From Verrucomicrobiales bacterium (GTDB lineage Bacteria > Verrucomicrobiota > Verrucomicrobiia > Limisphaerales > JAFMIX01): DNA of 25,845 bases. The notes under the pieces are model-generated. The model was not told where the DNA came from. It saw only the letters and a list, made by a program, of their open reading frames with translations, and made no database searches. Of the stretch, positions 23,596 to 25,845 are shown piece after piece; position 1 is the first letter of the stretch; each line of letters opens with the position of its first letter. Location of the stretch: positions 1 through 25,845 of the forward strand of contig JAFMIX010000004.1 of NCBI GenBank assembly GCA_017853785.1, read 5' to 3'. The position numbers and the translations under genes are program-made.

Positions 23596-23650
23596 GCGCG
23601 AATGCTGCCCGATGAGACGACGGACTCCAAGCCTAGAGCGGTTGGAATAA

Positions 23651-24076
23651 AACTGCCCGGAACCCCATTGCGAATTGTCTTTCCCGAACTTCAGCGGCGA
23701 ATACACCGCCATATTCACCAACCCCGCCGGCCACGCCACCAGCGCGGGCGCCACGCTCACCGTGGTGTTGCCGCCCGCACCGCCGCGGATTGAAGCGCTC
23801 GCATTACTGTCGGACAACACGGTGCAACTATCCGTCGTCGGTGCGGCCGGGGGCAATTTCTCCATCCTAGCCTCGCCAAATCTGCAGGACTGGTCGGAAC
23901 CGACCAACCTCACGAGCGTCACGGGAGGCTTCGACTTCACCGACCCGGAGGCCACAAATCTGGCGCAGCGGTTCTACCGTGTGCAACCGTGGCCGCAAAC
24001 TCCGGACCTGGGCGCGGATTTTCTCCCGGGCACGCCGGATAAAGTCTGTTCAACCCCACCCGTTTGTGATACATGA
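23651..24076 (+). pseudogene. C-terminal remnant of a secreted Ig-like-domain protein
   Basis: The frame opens after a TAA at 23648-23650 with no good start (first TTG at 23675) and runs to a TGA at 24074-24076. It encodes the end of an Ig-like domain (FSGEYTAIFTNPAGHATSAG, then ATLTVVLPPAPP). After a linker it gives the terminal module typical of large verrucomicrobial secreted proteins: NFSILASPNLQDWSEPTNLT, then GFDFTDPEATN and AQRFYRV. Such proteins are normally many hundreds of residues long, with a signal peptide and a catalytic or repeat region; all of that is missing here. I read it as a decayed 3' end left by a deletion or rearrangement next to the Hsp70 start. A short expressed product is unlikely, since neither a signal peptide nor a ribosome-binding site is seen. 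Confidence 0.65.
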
Positions 24077-24098
24077 AGCGGGCCTGCGACGCTCCGGC

Positions 24099-24115
24099 GC
24101 GAAATAAATTTTCGC
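24099..24115. promoter_or_regulatory. AT-rich hairpin upstream of hemE
   Basis: GCGAAA-TAAAT-TTTCGC, a 6-bp perfect stem with a 5-base loop, ends 21 bases before the hemE ATG. It is the only AT-rich spot between the Ig-like remnant and hemE, so it may overlap the promoter or be an operator. No function is proven. Confidence 0.3.
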
Positions 24116-24136
24116 CCCAACTGCGCGGAAACTGAA

Positions 24137-25183
24137 ATGACCACCACAGCCAATTTAACCGCGCGCCAACGCTTCAACCACGCCGTGCGCTGCCAGCCCG
24201 TGGACCGCGCGCCGATGTGGCTGATGCGCCAGGCCGGCCGTGCGCTACCGGAATATCGCAAGCTCAAGGAGAAGTGGACGTTCGTGCAGCTCTGCCAAAA
24301 TCCGGAGCTCGCCGTCGAGGTCACGCTCCAGCCGATCCGCCGGTTTGGATTCGACGCGGCAATCTTGTTCAGCGACATCCTCGTCATCCCCGAGGCGATG
24401 GGGCAGAAATATCACTTCAAAGAGACCGGCGGCGTGCAGATGGATTTCGCCGTGACCAGCAAGGCGGACATTGAAAAGCTCTCCGTCGAGCACGTCGTCG
24501 AGCGGCTGAATTACGTCGAGCAGGCGCTGAAGATGTTGCGCAAGGAACTCGGTGACCAGACCGCGCTGCTCGGTTTCACCGGCTCGCCGTGGACGCTGGC
24601 GACGTTCATGATGGAGGGCGCGAGCGTGCCGAAATACGGCCGCGCGCTGCAACTCTTCCGCGAGGATAAGCAGACCTTCTTTGCCCTACTGGAGAAACTC
24701 ACCGCCGCCGTCACTGTGTATCTGAAGATGCAGATCGCCACGGGCATCGACGCGCTGCAGATTTTCGACAGCCACGGCGGGCATCTCGCGCCGACGGAAT
24801 TTCAGGAAGCCAGCGGGCGCTGGACGAACCAAATCATCGCCAGCCTCGGCGGCAAAGTTCCGGTCATTCATTTCTCGCTCGGCACGCATGGCAACTGGCC
24901 CGACTTGATCGCGAGCGGCGCGAACATCCTCGGCATCGACTGGCAGACCGACTTGGCTGAGGCGCGGAAAATCATCCCGGCGCATATCGCGATGCAGGGG
25001 AATCTTTCGCCCGTGTTGTTGGCGGAAGCGACGCCGAAAGCGGTCGCTGCCGAGACGAATAAAGTTCTGGAAACCATGCGTGGCCGGCCCGGGCATATCT
25101 TCAATCTCGGTCACGGTTTGACGCCGGCGGCCAAGCTGGAGAACATTCAGGCATTGGTTGATACCGTGAAGAATTTCAAATGA
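24137..25183 (+). CDS. hemE: Uroporphyrinogen decarboxylase
   Basis: Decarboxylates the four acetate side chains of uroporphyrinogen III to give coproporphyrinogen III, the branch step toward haem, in the cytosol. The 348 residues match the family length. Signature 1 is PMWLMRQAGRALPEYR (R31 and R35 bind the tetrapyrrole carboxylates). The catalytic Asp D80 is in AILFSDILVIPEAMG, followed by FTGSPWTLATFMMEG and the terminal NLGHGLTP. The segment FDSHGGHLAP stands where many homologues have a SWAG-like sequence, a modest variation. The ATG at 24137 has a weak GGAA ten bases upstream. The stop overlaps the start of the next haem gene (ATGA), so the two are translationally coupled. Confidence 0.96.
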   Translation: MTTTANLTARQRFNHAVRCQPVDRAPMWLMRQAGRALPEYRKLKEKWTFVQLCQNPELAVEVTLQPIRRFGFDAAILFSDILVIPEAMGQKYHFKETGGVQMDFAVTSKADIEKLSVEHVVERLNYVEQALKMLRKELGDQTALLGFTGSPWTLATFMMEGASVPKYGRALQLFREDKQTFFALLEKLTAAVTVYLKMQIATGIDALQIFDSHGGHLAPTEFQEASGRWTNQIIASLGGKVPVIHFSLGTHGNWPDLIASGANILGIDWQTDLAEARKIIPAHIAMQGNLSPVLLAEATPKAVAAETNKVLETMRGRPGHIFNLGHGLTPAAKLENIQALVDTVKNFK

Positions 25184-25845
25184 AGACGCTGAACGTAGAT
25201 CTGGACCTGGTCCGGAAATACAATGTTGCCGGGCCACGTTACACGAGCTATCCGCCCGCGACGAAGTTCACCGATACCGTCACGTGGGAGCAGTTGTCCG
25301 CCAAGATCGAGGACAACAACCACACGCCGCGCGACCTCTCGGTCTATTTCCACATCCCGTTCTGCGAGACCCTCTGCTGGTTCTGCGGCTGCACCACTGT
25401 CATCACGCTCAACCACGATCGAGGCATGGGCTACGTCGAGGCAATCGGCCGCGAGGTCGCGAAGATGTCGCCGCGCCTACACAAGGACCGCAAGGCCGTG
25501 CAGCTTCATTTCGGCGGCGGTTCGCCGACATTCCTGCGCCCGGACGAATTGCGCCGCCTCGGCGAGATCATCCACAAGCACTTCACGTTCGCGCCGGACA
25601 TCGAGGCGAGCGTGGAAGTTGACCCGCGCCGGCTTACGCGCGAGCACCTGGTCGCCCTCAAGGAGATCGGTTTCAACCGCGCGTCGATGGGTGTGCAGGA
25701 TTTCAATCCCGAGGTACAGAAGGCGATTCACCGCATCCAACCGCGCGAGATGACGGAGCAGGCGATGGATTGGATGCGCGAACTTGGCTTCAACTCCATC
25801 AACCTCGACCTCATCTACGGCCTGCCGCACCAGACGCCCGCGTCG
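25180..25845 (+). CDS. hemN: Oxygen-independent coproporphyrinogen III oxidase (3' end outside window)
   Basis: A radical-SAM enzyme that oxidatively decarboxylates two propionates of coproporphyrinogen III to vinyls without oxygen, the step after hemE. The first 222 codons are present and the frame is still open at the window end. The cluster motif is C62-xxx-C66-xx-C69-x-C71 (HIPFCETLCWFCGC), the HemN form with the extra Cys. The N-terminus YNVAGPRYTSYPPATKF and the SAM-site pattern LHFGGGSPTFL, VEVDPR, MGVQDF and DLIYGLPHQT are all HemN-like rather than of the HemW type. The ATG overlaps the hemE stop by four bases (25180-25183). An anaerobic-type oxidase suggests haem can be made at low oxygen. 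Confidence 0.95.
   Translation, partial: MKTLNVDLDLVRKYNVAGPRYTSYPPATKFTDTVTWEQLSAKIEDNNHTPRDLSVYFHIPFCETLCWFCGCTTVITLNHDRGMGYVEAIGREVAKMSPRLHKDRKAVQLHFGGGSPTFLRPDELRRLGEIIHKHFTFAPDIEASVEVDPRRLTREHLVALKEIGFNRASMGVQDFNPEVQKAIHRIQPREMTEQAMDWMRELGFNSINLDLIYGLPHQTPAS

Noticed and set aside
23596..23955. A 120-residue N-terminal extension of the Hsp70 protein
   Set aside because: Hsp70 homology begins exactly at the GTG at 23595, and the extension overlaps an Ig-like coding remnant on the other strand.

Overview
The window is GC-rich bacterial chromosome (about 60% G+C by eye) with dense coding on both strands. No rRNA, tRNA, insertion sequence, prophage or CRISPR was seen. The gene content points to the Planctomycetes-Verrucomicrobia group, most likely a Verrucomicrobium related to Pedosphaera/Limisphaerales. 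Pointers are an iduronate-2-sulfatase-like sulfatase, remnants of a Tat-exported Gfo/Idh/MocA-type oxidoreductase and of a sugar-phosphate isomerase, an Ig-like protein tail ending in an 'RFYRV' motif, a DUF4412 protein and a DUF6662-like barrel. The taxonomic call is inference.

Layout. 1-1365: tail of an unknown gene and an AraC regulator. 1486-1860: a deletion scar holding the start of one sugar-metabolism gene and the end of another. 1866-4111: a secreted phosphodiesterase (-), then a beta-barrel protein translationally coupled to a CxxCH lipoprotein (+). 4149-4214: a nested palindrome between convergent genes. 4236-7324: an M16 peptidase pair (-), one subunit with HxxEH and one without. 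7455-8204: a DUF4412 protein. 8280-13443: pyruvate carboxylase followed directly by rimO (-). 13560-17159: an M3 oligopeptidase lipoprotein and a POT-family peptide transporter (+). 17206-19600: a DEAD-box helicase and ribD (-). 19698-21182: sulfatase (-). 21257-21607: tmRNA (-). 21682-23595: an Hsp70-family chaperone (-). 23651-24076: an orphan tail of an Ig-like protein. 24137 to the end: hemE and hemN with a 4-base overlap.

The most striking signal is six short tandem arrays of 7-base units inside otherwise conserved housekeeping genes: three in rimO, two in ribD and one in the Hsp70 gene. They fall into five unit families, and one family occurs in two unrelated genes. Seven is not a multiple of three, so an array encodes the same 7-residue peptide period in every frame. 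All five units are free of stop codons in the coding direction. The arrays sit where the proteins have linkers or exposed loops. They look like a dispersed family of heptanucleotide repeats that invades genes, and any change of one unit would shift the reading frame.

A second signal is that the M3 peptidase and POT transporter genes share an almost identical promoter-to-start arrangement, with a putative -10 box ending exactly six bases (CCCGCC in both) before the ATG. This suggests leaderless mRNAs and co-regulation of peptide uptake and breakdown.

Functionally the block is mostly housekeeping (anaplerosis, riboflavin, haem, ribosome modification and rescue, chaperone, RNA helicase), with envelope and degradative genes between.
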